A stretch of DNA of 64,000 nt from NCBI RefSeq assembly GCF_002217355.1, contig NZ_MUHA01000007.1, positions 62,001 through 126,000 of the forward strand, written 5' to 3'. The stretch is from Flavobacterium oncorhynchi. GTDB taxonomy: Bacteria; Bacteroidota; Bacteroidia; Flavobacteriales; Flavobacteriaceae. Shown piece after piece: positions 46,420 to 55,264 of this stretch (its first letter is position 1; every line of letters starts with the position of its first letter). A model generated the notes under the pieces. That model made no database searches. It saw only the letters and a program-made list of their open reading frames with translations, and was not told the origin of the DNA. A program made the position numbers and the translations under genes.

Positions 46420-48384
46420 ATGAATTTTCCAAAACAAAAAATATACAAAGCTCTAAAAATACTTGCCGTTATATTGGTTTTGCTTTGCATCGGATTGTAC
46501 TTTTTTCGCAACTCGCTTCTAAAACAAGCGGTCGCCAAAGTTACCCACAAAATGGCTGTTGATTACAACAGTGATTTTTCTATAAAAGAAGCTTCTTTCA
46601 GCGGATTATCCAGCATAAAACTAACGGATGTTGTTTTGGTTCCAAAAAATGCAGACACACTTTTAAAAATCAAAAACATCGAAACCAGTGTCAGCTTAAG
46701 CAACTTATTAATCGGCGATGTTCAAGTTGGTACTTTAAAGGTTAACAACGGCTACATTCAATTGGTTAAAAAAGGAAAAATTCGAAATTTTGATGCTTTT
46801 CTAAAAAGAAATCGTGATGATTCCGAGAAAAACGAAAAACGCAAATACGGCGCTTTTGCTTATCGCATTATTTCAAAACTATTAAATCTGGTTCCTACGG
46901 ACATGAATTTGGAAAACTTCCAATTCAAAATCGATGATAATGGCAAAAAAACAGCTGTTGCAATCAACAAACTGGTTTTAAACAACAAACAACTCGAAAC
47001 CAATATTCATGTTCAAAGCAAAGATTTTGATCAGCGCTGGAACTTAAAAGGTTTTGCTGATCCAAGAAATCAAAAAGCGGATATTCGATTCTTTAATTTA
47101 GATACTGGAGCCATTCGTGTTCCTTATCTCGATGAACGCTACAATTTAAAAGCAAGCTTTGATTCTATTCGCCTGAATGTTCAAAACATTGACAAAAGCG
47201 GCAGCGAATTGCACATTGACGGCTTCACCTCTATCGTTAATCTGAAAATTAATCATCCAAAAATTGCCAGCAAAGATGTAATTATAAAAAATGCTCGTTT
47301 TGATTACCGATTTTTACTTGGTGATGATTTTATCTCGATTGACAGCACTTCAACAATGCAGTTGAATAAGATCAAAGTAAAACCATATATCTCTTACAGC
47401 ACAGAAAAAGATACCGTTTATACTTTGAAGGTGAATATTCCGAAAATGAAAGCGCAAGATTTTATTGTTTCGCTTCCAGATGGATTATTCACGCATTTTC
47501 AAGGCATGCAGGCAACTGGAAATTTCGATTACAAACTCGATTTCAAATTCAATAAAAACAAACCAAATACGCTTGTTTTTGACAGTAAAATGAACAAAGA
47601 AGATTTACATATCACTAAATATGGCGAAGCTGATTTGAACAAACTAAACGGTGAATTTGTATATCGTGCAATTATTCAAAATGTCTTGCAGCGACCTGTT
47701 TTAGTTGGAAATGCAAATCCGAATTATACGCCATTAGATCAAATTTCGCCTTATTTACGAAAATGCGTTTTAACAACTGAAGATCCTTCTTTCTTCTCGC
47801 ATCGCGGTTTTATAAATGAAGCCTTCAAACAGTCTATTCTTAAAAACATTAGAACTAAAAAGTTCTCGCGCGGTGCCAGCACAATAAGCATGCAACTGAT
47901 TAAAAATGTATTCTTAACGAGAGAAAAAACACTTTCGCGAAAGCTTGAAGAAATCCTTTTGGTTTATATTTTAGAAAATAACCGAATTGTAAGTAAGGAA
48001 CGAATGCTGGAAGTTTATTTCAACATTATTGAATGGGGACCAAATGTATACGGAATTGGCGAAGCAAGTCATTTTTATTTCCAAAAAAGTCCTTCAGCTT
48101 TAAGCGTAGATGAATGTTTATATTTAGCAACGATTATTCCGAAACCAAGAAAATTCATGTATCAATTTAATGACGAAGGAAACCTGAAAGATTTCGCCAT
48201 TAAAAACCAGAAATTTTTAAAGAATTTAATGTTCAGAAGAGGACTTTTAGTTCCCGAAGATACAATTGGACAATTACCTGTTTATATTTCTGGAAATGCG
48301 CGTTCATTAATACGAATTAAAGCTCCAGATTCTACCGCAGTTCCTGCGGACTCTTTATCTACCAGCGACGAATTTGATTTGTAA
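46420..48384 (+). CDS. AsmA-like and GT51 peptidoglycan glycosyltransferase fusion
   Basis: The 654-residue protein has an N-terminal membrane anchor (residues 10-30). A long AsmA-like region follows (about 35-400; VTHKMAVDYNSDFSIKEASF and repeated beta strands), then a C-terminal GT51 transglycosylase. Its motifs are visible: EDPSFFSHRGF near 453, RGASTISMQLIKN near 483, RKLEEILL and NIIEWGPNVYGIGEAS. No transpeptidase domain follows. It should polymerise lipid II at the periplasmic face of the inner membrane. The RDD gene follows after 2 bases, so the two are likely co-transcribed. Confidence 0.88.
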   Translation: MNFPKQKIYKALKILAVILVLLCIGLYFFRNSLLKQAVAKVTHKMAVDYNSDFSIKEASFSGLSSIKLTDVVLVPKNADTLLKIKNIETSVSLSNLLIGDVQVGTLKVNNGYIQLVKKGKIRNFDAFLKRNRDDSEKNEKRKYGAFAYRIISKLLNLVPTDMNLENFQFKIDDNGKKTAVAINKLVLNNKQLETNIHVQSKDFDQRWNLKGFADPRNQKADIRFFNLDTGAIRVPYLDERYNLKASFDSIRLNVQNIDKSGSELHIDGFTSIVNLKINHPKIASKDVIIKNARFDYRFLLGDDFISIDSTSTMQLNKIKVKPYISYSTEKDTVYTLKVNIPKMKAQDFIVSLPDGLFTHFQGMQATGNFDYKLDFKFNKNKPNTLVFDSKMNKEDLHITKYGEADLNKLNGEFVYRAIIQNVLQRPVLVGNANPNYTPLDQISPYLRKCVLTTEDPSFFSHRGFINEAFKQSILKNIRTKKFSRGASTISMQLIKNVFLTREKTLSRKLEEILLVYILENNRIVSKERMLEVYFNIIEWGPNVYGIGEASHFYFQKSPSALSVDECLYLATIIPKPRKFMYQFNDEGNLKDFAIKNQKFLKNLMFRRGLLVPEDTIGQLPVYISGNARSLIRIKAPDSTAVPADSLSTSDEFDL

Positions 48385-48386
48385 TT

Positions 48387-48800
48387 ATGAAACCCACTTA
48401 TTTATTTAAAAGAGTTTTTGCCTTTGGAATTGACTTTATCATTTTAGCGCTGACAGTTAAAATACTATTTCCGTATATCTCTTATAAAAACAGCAGTGGC
48501 GAGAGCTTCATTAAAACGGAAATTGGTCTTTTAATTTATTATCTCTTTTTTATTTTTCAAGATGTTTTTATGAATAAAACTATTGGAAAGCACATCTTCA
48601 AGCTGCAGATGACATTTGATAATCCTATGGAAATAAACGGATACAAAAAATATTTTAGAATAATTATTAGACGACTTTTTGATCTGCTTGAATTAGTTTG
48701 TCCTTTCATTTACCTAATCCCAATTGTTTTGACAAAGAAGAATCAAAAATTGGGTGATTTAATCGCAAAAATAGCGGTAACACAAAAACCAAATAATTAA
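48387..48800 (+). CDS. RDD-family inner-membrane protein
   Basis: The 137-residue protein matches the RDD family: Arg near the start (FKRVFAFGIDFIILALTV), a DVFMNKTIGKHIFKL loop, then RRLFDLLELVCPFIYLIPIV and KLGDLIAKIAVTQ. Three membrane helices are visible at about 10-32, 45-60 and 92-112. Function is not known. It begins 2 bases after the transglycosylase stop, so it belongs to the same transcript, and a bidirectional terminator follows. Confidence 0.85.
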   Translation: MKPTYLFKRVFAFGIDFIILALTVKILFPYISYKNSSGESFIKTEIGLLIYYLFFIFQDVFMNKTIGKHIFKLQMTFDNPMEINGYKKYFRIIIRRLFDLLELVCPFIYLIPIVLTKKNQKLGDLIAKIAVTQKPNN

Positions 48801-48825
48801 GACAGCTATTTTAGCCGCACTTCAA

Positions 48826-48877
48826 AAAAAAGCCACAAATTATCACGGATTAATCTGTGTTAATTTGTGGCTTTTGT
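48826..48877. terminator. Bidirectional terminator, long hairpin
   Basis: AAAAGCCACAAATTA pairs with TAATTTGTGGCTTTT, and the inner CACGGATTAATCTGTG nearly closes on itself. It lies between convergent RDD and aldo/keto reductase genes. Confidence 0.75.
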
Positions 48878-48896
48878 GTTTATTACAAAATCGAAT

Positions 48897-49934
48897 TTAA
48901 GGCGCAGGATCAGGAATTATTGCCTGAACTTGATTAATTTCAGTGATCATTTCTTTTGAAAGTACGACATCAATTGTGGCGATATTTTCTTTTAATTGTT
49001 CTAAAGTTGTAGCACCAATAATTGCACTAGTTAAAAATGGCTGCTGCAACACAAATCCCATTGCTAATTCTGTCAGAGTTAAACCATGTTTTTTAGCAAT
49101 TTCTAAATACAACTTTGTTGCTTGTGTACATTGCTCACTATTGTAACGCGTGTATTGCGGAAAAAGTTTTATTCTAGAATTTGGGTGCGCTTCTCCTGTT
49201 AAAAATTTACCCGTTAAAACTCCAAATGCTAAAGGCGAATAAGCCAGCAATCCAACATTTTCATGCATTGAAACTTCGGCTGAATTCACTTCAAAAAGAC
49301 GATTTAATAATGAATAAGGATTTTGAACGGTTTTAATTCTAGGCAGATTTTGATATTTACTTTCTTCCAAAAGACGCATCATTCCCCAAGAATTCTCATT
49401 TGAAACACCAATATGTTTAATTTTTCCTTCTTTAATTAATCCATCAAACGTTTCTAAAATTTCTCTGAAGTTATCTTCCCATGCATCTTCAAAACCTGTA
49501 AACGCGCGGTGCCCAAAGTTATTAGTTTTTCGTTCCGGCCAATGCATTTGATACAAGTCGATATAATCTGTCTGCAAACGCTTTAAACTGTTTTCTAAAG
49601 CATATTTAATACTTGCAGGCGAAAAATCTAACTTCTCACGCATATATCCAAAATTCGGATTTGGCCCAGCTATTTTAGAAGCTAAAACAACTTTATCACG
49701 GTTTCCTGATTTTTTAAACCAAGTTCCAATAATTTTTTCAGTACTTCCGTAAGTTGCTTCACTTGCTGGAACCGAATACATCTCTGCAGTATCAAAAAAG
49801 TTTACACCTTGTTCCAGCGCATAATCCATTTGAGCATGACCTTCTGCCTCTGTATTCTGTTGGCCAAAAGTCATGGTTCCAAGATTGATTTTACTAACTT
49901 TTATATCGGTGTTGGGTAATGTAGTGTATTTCAT
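48897..49934 (-). CDS. Aldo/keto reductase, Tas-like
   Basis: The 345-residue protein is a TIM-barrel NADPH-dependent oxidoreductase. It shows the start INLGTMTFGQQNTEAE, the catalytic D-Y-K-H set (NFFDTAEMYSV, the lysine in ASKIAG, QMHWPER), and the C-terminal cofactor region PFLTSAIIGATTLEQLKENI. It is a homologue of the E. coli Tas/YghZ group. Its substrate is unknown. It stands alone, with a set of CTAAG/CTGAG repeats directly upstream of its start. Confidence 0.9.
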   Translation of the reverse strand: MKYTTLPNTDIKVSKINLGTMTFGQQNTEAEGHAQMDYALEQGVNFFDTAEMYSVPASEATYGSTEKIIGTWFKKSGNRDKVVLASKIAGPNPNFGYMREKLDFSPASIKYALENSLKRLQTDYIDLYQMHWPERKTNNFGHRAFTGFEDAWEDNFREILETFDGLIKEGKIKHIGVSNENSWGMMRLLEESKYQNLPRIKTVQNPYSLLNRLFEVNSAEVSMHENVGLLAYSPLAFGVLTGKFLTGEAHPNSRIKLFPQYTRYNSEQCTQATKLYLEIAKKHGLTLTELAMGFVLQQPFLTSAIIGATTLEQLKENIATIDVVLSKEMITEINQVQAIIPDPAP

Positions 49935-49937
49935 TTT

Positions 49938-50168
49938 TTTTCTAAGGTACTAAGGTTCTGAGAAACTAAGATTCTAAGGTTTCTTTTTTCGAATAATAAG
50001 CTTCAAAGATACGATGCTATTCTTCAAATGAAAATCTTAGAATAGTTAAAAAAACTACAAGTTTTTCTGAGGTGCTAAGTTAAATTCAAAGCAATAAAAA
50101 AGGCTCAAAGCAAAACTTTGAACCTTTTAAAAAATCTTAGCACCTTAGTTCCTCAGAACCTCAGCTCC
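49938..50168. repeat. Inverted copies of a CTAAG/CTGAG repeat flanking the intergenic region
   Basis: CTAAGGTTCTGAGAAACTAAG at 49950-49970 is matched in reverse orientation at 50144-50164 with two differences. Shorter half-copies lie at 49938-49949, 49971-49980 and 50065-50079. Similar text recurs at 3053-3085 and 62838-62870. These occur only between genes. Confidence 0.6.
50096..50128 (-). terminator. Terminator of the OmpA lipoprotein gene
   Basis: AAAAGGCTCAAAG pairs with CTTTGAACCTTTT apart from one internal mismatch, around CAAAA, and ends in T on the minus strand. Confidence 0.65.
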
Positions 50169-51113
50169 TTAATTTATACTATTAAGCATCTCTGCAATCT
50201 CGTCTAATCTTGGAGTTAAAATAATTTCGATTCTACGATTTTTAGCCTTTCCTTCTGGAGTCGCATTACTTGCCAAAGGAGAAAATTCACTTCTTCCAGC
50301 CGCAGTCAGCTTTTGTTTGTTGATTTTAGCATTTTCACTTAAAATAGCCACAATTGCAGTTGCTCTTTTAGTAGATAAATCCCAGTTATTTGCAATTGGT
50401 CCAGAACCAGCATACGGATCATCATCTGTATGTCCTTCAATAAGAACTGAAAGATCAGGATTATCACCTAGAACTTTTCCTAATTCTACAACAGCTTTTC
50501 TTCCCTCTGTTCCAACAGCCCAGCTTCCTGAATTGAAAAGCAGTTTGTTTTCCATAGAAACATACACTTTTCCGTTCTTTTGTTCCACCGTCAAACCTTT
50601 ACCTTCAAAACCATTTAAAGCTTTTGATAAAGTTTCTTTCAGTTTGCGCATTGATTCCTCTTTTGCAGCAATCATATCTTCAAGCTCTTTTAATCGACTT
50701 GCTGTTTTATCAAGACTTGCTTGTTCTTCAGCCAGTTTTTTTGATTTCGCTTCTAATTGTGCTAACAACTCGCGGTTTTTATTCATGTTTTTCTCCAATG
50801 CATCATTGCTGTTTTTCTCGAGAGCATTGTATGAATCTTGTAAAACTTTATATTTATTTTGCGCAGCAGCTAAATCTGCTTTTTGTTTTGCCAATTCATC
50901 TTTTGTGCTGTTTAAATCTTTGGTTAAATTATCGCGTTCTAATTCCAGCTGATTCTTTGATTTTTGCAAATCGGCATTTTGATCTGCAATCGAACGATTT
51001 TCTTTTTTAAGATCTGAATACTTTGTTTCCAAATCATTATAAATCTTTTTAGACACACAAGAAGTCATAGACAAAGCCAAAACCACTAATCCTATCGAAG
51101 CTTTCTTAATCAT
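50169..51113 (-). CDS. OmpA-family lipoprotein with long coiled coil
   Basis: The 314-residue protein has a lipoprotein signal (VLALSMTSCVSKK, Cys19). A strong coiled coil follows from about 25 to 175, with Lys/Glu/Asn heptads, then the OmpA peptidoglycan-binding domain at the C-terminus (LLFNSGSWAVG, IEGHTDDDPYAGSG, NNWDLSTKRATAIVAILS, KAKNRRIEIIL). It should tether the outer membrane to the cell wall. The D in LSTKRA and R in KNRRIE needed for peptidoglycan binding are both present. It is monocistronic with a terminator behind. Confidence 0.9.
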   Translation of the reverse strand: MIKKASIGLVVLALSMTSCVSKKIYNDLETKYSDLKKENRSIADQNADLQKSKNQLELERDNLTKDLNSTKDELAKQKADLAAAQNKYKVLQDSYNALEKNSNDALEKNMNKNRELLAQLEAKSKKLAEEQASLDKTASRLKELEDMIAAKEESMRKLKETLSKALNGFEGKGLTVEQKNGKVYVSMENKLLFNSGSWAVGTEGRKAVVELGKVLGDNPDLSVLIEGHTDDDPYAGSGPIANNWDLSTKRATAIVAILSENAKINKQKLTAAGRSEFSPLASNATPEGKAKNRRIEIILTPRLDEIAEMLNSIN

Positions 51114-51271
51114 TTTATTTTCTGTTTTTTTATTTGAAACGTATTATTAATTCCTGATTTAAACGATAATTCGAATAAAATCTAAATGAACTTTTCTTTA
51201 AAAATAAAAGCAAAATTCAATTTATCAGAATTTCCGAATCCCATTTCTCTCAACAAGAACAATACCAAATT

Positions 51272-52033
51272 TTACTCAATTTCGACTAAAACTGGACAAT
51301 GATCTGAATGAACCGCATCTGGAAGAATCACGGCACGTTTTAAACGATGTTCCATCGGAGCGCTTACTAAATTATAATCGATACGCCAGCCTTTGTTATT
51401 TCCTCTCGCTCCTGCACGATAGCTCCACCACGAATAATGATGCGGATCTTTATTAAAATGACGGAAACTGTCTATAAAACCAGATTTCATAAAACCATCG
51501 AGCCACGCGCGTTCAGCAGGTAAAAATCCTGAAACTGTTTTATTACGCACCGGATCATGAATATCTATCGCTTCGTGACAAATATTATAATCACCGCAAA
51601 TAATCAAATTAGGAATAGCTAATTTCAATTCATTAATATACGTTTGAAAATCATCCATAAACATAAATTTATGATCTAATCTTTCAATATTTGTTCCTGA
51701 CGGAAGATATAAACTCATTACCGAAACATCATCAAAATCAGCACGCAGATTACGTCCTTCAAAATCCATATGATGAATTCCTGTACCGTAAACTACATTA
51801 TTGGGTTTTGTTTTGGATAAAATTGCAACACCACTGTAACCTTTTTTTGTTGCAGGATAATAATATTGATACGGATAGCCTGCGGCCGTAATATCGTCAA
51901 CCGGAATTTGATCCTTCGTAGCTTTGATTTCTTGAAGGCAGATTACATCAGGATTTGCCTGTTGCAGCCATTCGATAAAACCTTTGTTAATTGCAGCACG
52001 AATTCCGTTTACATTATAAGAAATAATTTTCAT
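51272..52033 (-). CDS. xth: Exodeoxyribonuclease III
   Basis: This 253-residue AP endonuclease and 3'-5' exonuclease works in base-excision repair. The endonuclease/exonuclease/phosphatase motifs are visible: KIISYNVNGIRAAINKG, CLQEIKATKDQIP, ICGDYNICHEAIDIHDP, FIDSFRHFN, WRIDYNLVS, and the C-terminal SDHCPVLVEI. It is monocistronic. A -7 element (52056-52063) lies before its start, divergent from olsF. Confidence 0.95.
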   Translation of the reverse strand: MKIISYNVNGIRAAINKGFIEWLQQANPDVICLQEIKATKDQIPVDDITAAGYPYQYYYPATKKGYSGVAILSKTKPNNVVYGTGIHHMDFEGRNLRADFDDVSVMSLYLPSGTNIERLDHKFMFMDDFQTYINELKLAIPNLIICGDYNICHEAIDIHDPVRNKTVSGFLPAERAWLDGFMKSGFIDSFRHFNKDPHHYSWWSYRAGARGNNKGWRIDYNLVSAPMEHRLKRAVILPDAVHSDHCPVLVEIE

Positions 52034-52055
52034 CAGATTGTATTTTTAAGGATTC

Positions 52056-52063
52056 CAAATGTA
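52056..52063 (-). promoter_or_regulatory. -7 promoter element of xth (TACATTTG)
   Basis: This TAnnTTTG match on the minus strand lies 22 bases upstream of the xth ATG, in the divergent region shared with olsF. Confidence 0.45.
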
Positions 52064-52115
52064 ATAAAAAAGTGGAAAGTTTGCGTTTGAATAAACGAAA
52101 AGTAGAGTTTTTTGT

Positions 52116-52123
52116 TATCTTTG
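52116..52123 (+). promoter_or_regulatory. -7 promoter element of olsF (TATCTTTG)
   Basis: This TAnnTTTG match lies 30 bases before the ATG at 52154, divergent from xth. Confidence 0.45.
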
Positions 52124-52153
52124 TTGGCTGCTCTAATAATTTAAAAATAGTAC

Positions 52154-53956
52154 ATGGGTTTAGTTACCGCGAAAGAAGTTGCAAAAGCAATAAATGTTGA
52201 TAAGTACGGAGTATTTGGTACTTTTTCAGGCTGGATTCTTATGAAGGTCCTTAAGATCTCTACCCTAAATAAAATTTACGATCACAATAAACACTTAGAG
52301 GATGTTGCGTTTTTAAACGGGATTTTGGATGAAATGGAAATCAAATTTGAAATTCCTGAAGAAGATTTAAAACGTTTACCTAAAGACGGCGCTTATATTA
52401 CCATCTCAAATCATCCGCTTGGAGGAATTGATGGTATTTTGCTTTTGAAATTAATGCTCGAAAGAGAACCAAATTTCAAGATTATCGCTAATTTTTTATT
52501 GCACAGAATTGTTCCTCTTAAAAAATATATCATGCCGGTTAATCCTTTTGAAAATCATAAGGACGCCAAATCGAGCGTGGTCGGAATCAAAGAAACTTTA
52601 CGTCATTTAAGCGACGGAAAACCTTTAGGGATTTTCCCTGCAGGAGAAGTTTCAACTTATAAAGACGGAAAATTAGTAGTTGACAAACCTTGGGAAGAAG
52701 GCGCTTTAAAATTAATTAGAAAAGCCAAAGTTCCAGTTGTACCCATTTATTTTCATGCTAAGAACAGTAAATTATTCTACTGGCTTTCTAAAATTGATGA
52801 TACTTTGCGTACTGCAAAATTACCTTCGGAATTACTGACACAGAAAGATCGCGTGATTAAAGTTCGTATTGGAAAACCAATTTCAGTAAACGAGCAAAAC
52901 GAAATCGAATCGTTTGAAGAATATTCTGAGTTCTTGAGAAAGAAAACTTATATGCTGGCTAATCCGTTTGAAAAAGACACCAAATTGATTGATACAGCAA
53001 GCCTAAAAATACCAAAGGCACCTAAAAAAATTGTTACGCCGGCGAACGAATCAAAAATGATTGACGAAGTTAATGCGTTAAGAAATAGCGATTGCCGCCT
53101 GCTGCAAAGCAAAAATTACGAAGTATTTTTTGCACGCGCAAAATCTATCCCGAATATTCTGCATGAAATAGGTCGTCTGCGTGAAATCACCTTTAGAGAA
53201 GTTGGTGAAGGAACCAATGAATCTATTGACTTAGACGAATACGACAAGTATTATCACCATATGTTTTTATGGGACGATGAAACCAAAAAAATTGCAGGTG
53301 CATACCGCATGGGATTAGGTTCTGAGATTTATCCGAAATATGGCATCGAAGGTTTCTACTTGACAGATCTTTTTAGATTTGAACCAGAACTTCACGACAT
53401 GATGCACAAATCGATCGAAATGGGACGTGCTTTTATTATTCGTGAATATCAGCAAAAACCAATGCCTTTGTTCTTGTTATGGAAAGGAATTATACACACT
53501 ACTCTTCGCCATCCTGAACACAAGTATTTATTAGGCGGCGTAAGTATCAGTAATCAATTTTCTGATTTCTCTAAATCGTTGATGATTGAGTTCATGAAAT
53601 CAAATTATTATGATCCTTATATTGCACAATACATTCATCCGAAGAAAGCTTATAAAGTAAAATTAAAAGATGCTGATAAAGACTTTATCTTCGACGAAGC
53701 TGAATCTGACTTAAATAAATTTGATAAAATCATTGATGAATTAGAACCGGGCAATTTACGTTTACCTGTTTTAATCAAAAAATACATCAAACAAAATGCA
53801 CGTGTTGTTGCTTTCAACGTAGATCCTTTGTTTAACAATGCTGTTGACGGCTTAATGTACATCAGAATCGCTGATATTCCTGAAAGCACTATGAAACCCG
53901 TTATTGAAGAATTTCAAATAGAATTAGAGCGTAAATTATCTGAGAAAGAAGATTAG
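52154..53956 (+). CDS. olsF: Bifunctional ornithine-lipid acyltransferase, OlsF type
   Basis: The 600-residue protein joins two acyltransferases. The N-terminal half (about 60-270) is PlsC/OlsA-like, with the SNHPLGGIDGILL motif (His87) and LGIFPAGEVSTYKDG. The C-terminal half (about 310-560) is a GNAT-like N-acyltransferase resembling OlsB, with LREITFREVGEGTNES and FYLTDLFRFEP. Such a fusion in Serratia and Flavobacterium acylates ornithine to lyso-ornithine lipid and then adds the second chain. Here the OlsA domain is first and the OlsB domain second. It is monocistronic with a -7 element before it and a terminator after. Confidence 0.87.
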   Translation: MGLVTAKEVAKAINVDKYGVFGTFSGWILMKVLKISTLNKIYDHNKHLEDVAFLNGILDEMEIKFEIPEEDLKRLPKDGAYITISNHPLGGIDGILLLKLMLEREPNFKIIANFLLHRIVPLKKYIMPVNPFENHKDAKSSVVGIKETLRHLSDGKPLGIFPAGEVSTYKDGKLVVDKPWEEGALKLIRKAKVPVVPIYFHAKNSKLFYWLSKIDDTLRTAKLPSELLTQKDRVIKVRIGKPISVNEQNEIESFEEYSEFLRKKTYMLANPFEKDTKLIDTASLKIPKAPKKIVTPANESKMIDEVNALRNSDCRLLQSKNYEVFFARAKSIPNILHEIGRLREITFREVGEGTNESIDLDEYDKYYHHMFLWDDETKKIAGAYRMGLGSEIYPKYGIEGFYLTDLFRFEPELHDMMHKSIEMGRAFIIREYQQKPMPLFLLWKGIIHTTLRHPEHKYLLGGVSISNQFSDFSKSLMIEFMKSNYYDPYIAQYIHPKKAYKVKLKDADKDFIFDEAESDLNKFDKIIDELEPGNLRLPVLIKKYIKQNARVVAFNVDPLFNNAVDGLMYIRIADIPESTMKPVIEEFQIELERKLSEKED

Positions 53957-53974
53957 CTCTAATCTCTCAAAACT

Positions 53975-54010
53975 AAAAAATCCCATTTGTAATAACAAAT
54001 GGGATTTTTT
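53975..54010. terminator. Terminator, stem AAAAAATCCCATTTGT
   Basis: AAAAAATCCCATTTGT (53975-53990) is perfectly complementary to ACAAATGGGATTTTTT (53995-54010). It serves olsF and the convergent DUF805 gene. The same stem core returns at 54571 and 54921. Confidence 0.9.
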
Positions 54011-54043
54011 AGCTTCAACACTTATTTAAAAACAAATTAGACC

Positions 54044-54409
54044 TTATTCTTTTCCAATTTCATCTAATCCCTCTAATCCATTTTTAGGATCTGCACCATA
54101 TTGATTTGGTCCTTTTTCACCTTCAGTAGCAAGTAATAGGATATTATAAATTGGAATAAGAAAATACCAGCCACTCTTACCAATATCATGCATTCTTCTA
54201 ACTCCAACAGCAATTGAAGGAATTAAAACTGCTAAACTGTAAATATTAGCAATGAAAGCCACTTTTGGTGCTACAAGCCCAAAAATAAAACCAATAACAA
54301 AACTAATTATCAAGTTCATTAAAAAGAACATCCAATATTCTCTTCTTCTTGCTCTTCCATTAAAGTTTGCATAGTTTTCCAAAACTACTTTTTTGTACAT
54401 TTCTAACAT
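54044..54409 (-). CDS. DUF805 family membrane protein
   Basis: The 121-residue protein has the DUF805 pattern: the N-terminal KKVVLENYANFNGRARRREYW, four hydrophobic stretches, the VGVRRMHDIGKSGWY signature near 65-80, and an ending rich in Gly/Asn (EGEKGPNQYGADPKNGL). The fold is a small inner-membrane protein of unknown role. It is the last gene of a four-gene minus-strand array (DUF805, TM2, TM2, DUF805) and resembles the other DUF805 protein of the array. Confidence 0.85.
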   Translation of the reverse strand: MLEMYKKVVLENYANFNGRARRREYWMFFLMNLIISFVIGFIFGLVAPKVAFIANIYSLAVLIPSIAVGVRRMHDIGKSGWYFLIPIYNILLLATEGEKGPNQYGADPKNGLEGLDEIGKE

Positions 54410-54570
54410 AATAAAATCTTTAAAATTGCCCTACTCTTTATGGATTTTCAGTTACTCCATTACTTCTTAACAAAGTTCAAGATTACTTACTTTTACAATT
54501 ATTTAAAGAAACTAACCGACATTATAGTATCAAAAAAAGACATTTTTTTAAGAGCGAACTACTCACAAAC

Positions 54571-54602
54571 AAAAATCCCATTCATTACTGAATGGGATTT
54601 TA
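54571..54602 (-). terminator. Terminator, stem AATCCCATTCA
   Basis: AAAATCCCATTCA pairs with TGAATGGGATTTT with a TTAC loop, right behind the TM2 gene ending at 54608. Its core resembles the terminators at 53975 and 54921. Confidence 0.85.
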
Positions 54603-54607
54603 TATTT

Positions 54608-54871
54608 TTAGAACCAAGTTTTCTGACCAACCTGATAAGTCTGATAGAACTCTTCATCAGTCTTCGTCAAATAAATAATTCCTTCTATAAGACCTATTAC
54701 TCCTCCTATTCCACATAGTAACCCTAAAATAAGCTGAATAATACCTTCTTTAGTATAACCTAGATAAAACTTATGCACTCCAAATACTCCAAGTAAAATT
54801 GCAAGAACCCCTGCAACAACTTTTTTATTCTCTGGTTTAGCATTACCAAACTCTGACTGCGTGTTTTCCAT
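54608..54871 (-). CDS. TM2-domain protein
   Basis: The 87-residue protein has an N-terminal soluble tail (about 16 residues) and a TM2 domain: VAGVLAILLGVFGVHKFYLG near 20-40, then IQLILGLLCGIGGVIGLIEG and IIYLTKTDEEFYQTY. TM2 proteins are small two-helix membrane proteins with an unknown role, often paired with a zinc ribbon or a soluble domain. It is a close paralogue of the neighbouring TM2 protein and lies between terminators on both sides. Confidence 0.9.
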   Translation of the reverse strand: MENTQSEFGNAKPENKKVVAGVLAILLGVFGVHKFYLGYTKEGIIQLILGLLCGIGGVIGLIEGIIYLTKTDEEFYQTYQVGQKTWF

Positions 54872-54920
54872 AATTTATATTTTTAAGTTCAATAGTTAAT
54901 TAAATAATATGGGGATTTCA

Positions 54921-54951
54921 AAAAAATCCCATTTGTTAATTTCAAATGGGA
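54921..54951 (-). terminator. Terminator, stem ATCCCATTTG
   Basis: ATCCCATTTG pairs with CAAATGGGAT-like sequence around TTAATTT, with a run of T on the minus strand. It lies behind the second TM2 gene, with a core like that of the two other terminators. Confidence 0.8.
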
Positions 54952-54960
54952 ATATATCTT

Positions 54961-55239
54961 TTAGAACCAGCCTTTTTTACCAACTTGATACGTTTGATAA
55001 AAGTCTTCATCAGATTTCGTTAAATAGATAATCCCTTCGATAAACCCAATTATACTTCCAACTCCACAAGTAACAATTGTAATTACTATTTGAATTATAC
55101 CTTCTTTAGTATATCCAAGAATAAATTTATGAATCCCTAAGTATCCAAAAATTATCCCCATAATTCCCGCTAGTACTTTTTTATTTTCTTGTCTTGGAGC
55201 TGATGGCGTATTCCAAGCTTCTGGTTTTGTATTTTCCAT
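54961..55239 (-). CDS. TM2-domain protein
   Basis: The 92-residue protein has a short N-terminal tail with Pro/Asn and a TM2 domain (VLAGIMGIIFGYLGIHKFILG, then VTCGVGSIIGFIEGIIYLT). Its C-terminus (DEDFYQTYQVGKKGWF) is almost the same as in the TM2 protein at 54608, which points to tandem duplication. It follows the DUF805 gene by 25 bases and is likely co-transcribed with it. Confidence 0.9.
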   Translation of the reverse strand: MENTKPEAWNTPSAPRQENKKVLAGIMGIIFGYLGIHKFILGYTKEGIIQIVITIVTCGVGSIIGFIEGIIYLTKSDEDFYQTYQVGKKGWF

Positions 55240-55264
55240 TTTTTATTATTGTATTTTAGATTAT

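Noticed and set aside
50317..50952. 211-residue open frame opposite the OmpA gene
   Set aside because: It is a shadow of the repetitive Lys/Glu-rich coiled coil; Ser/Phe-rich with no domain and on the opposite strand of a well-supported gene.
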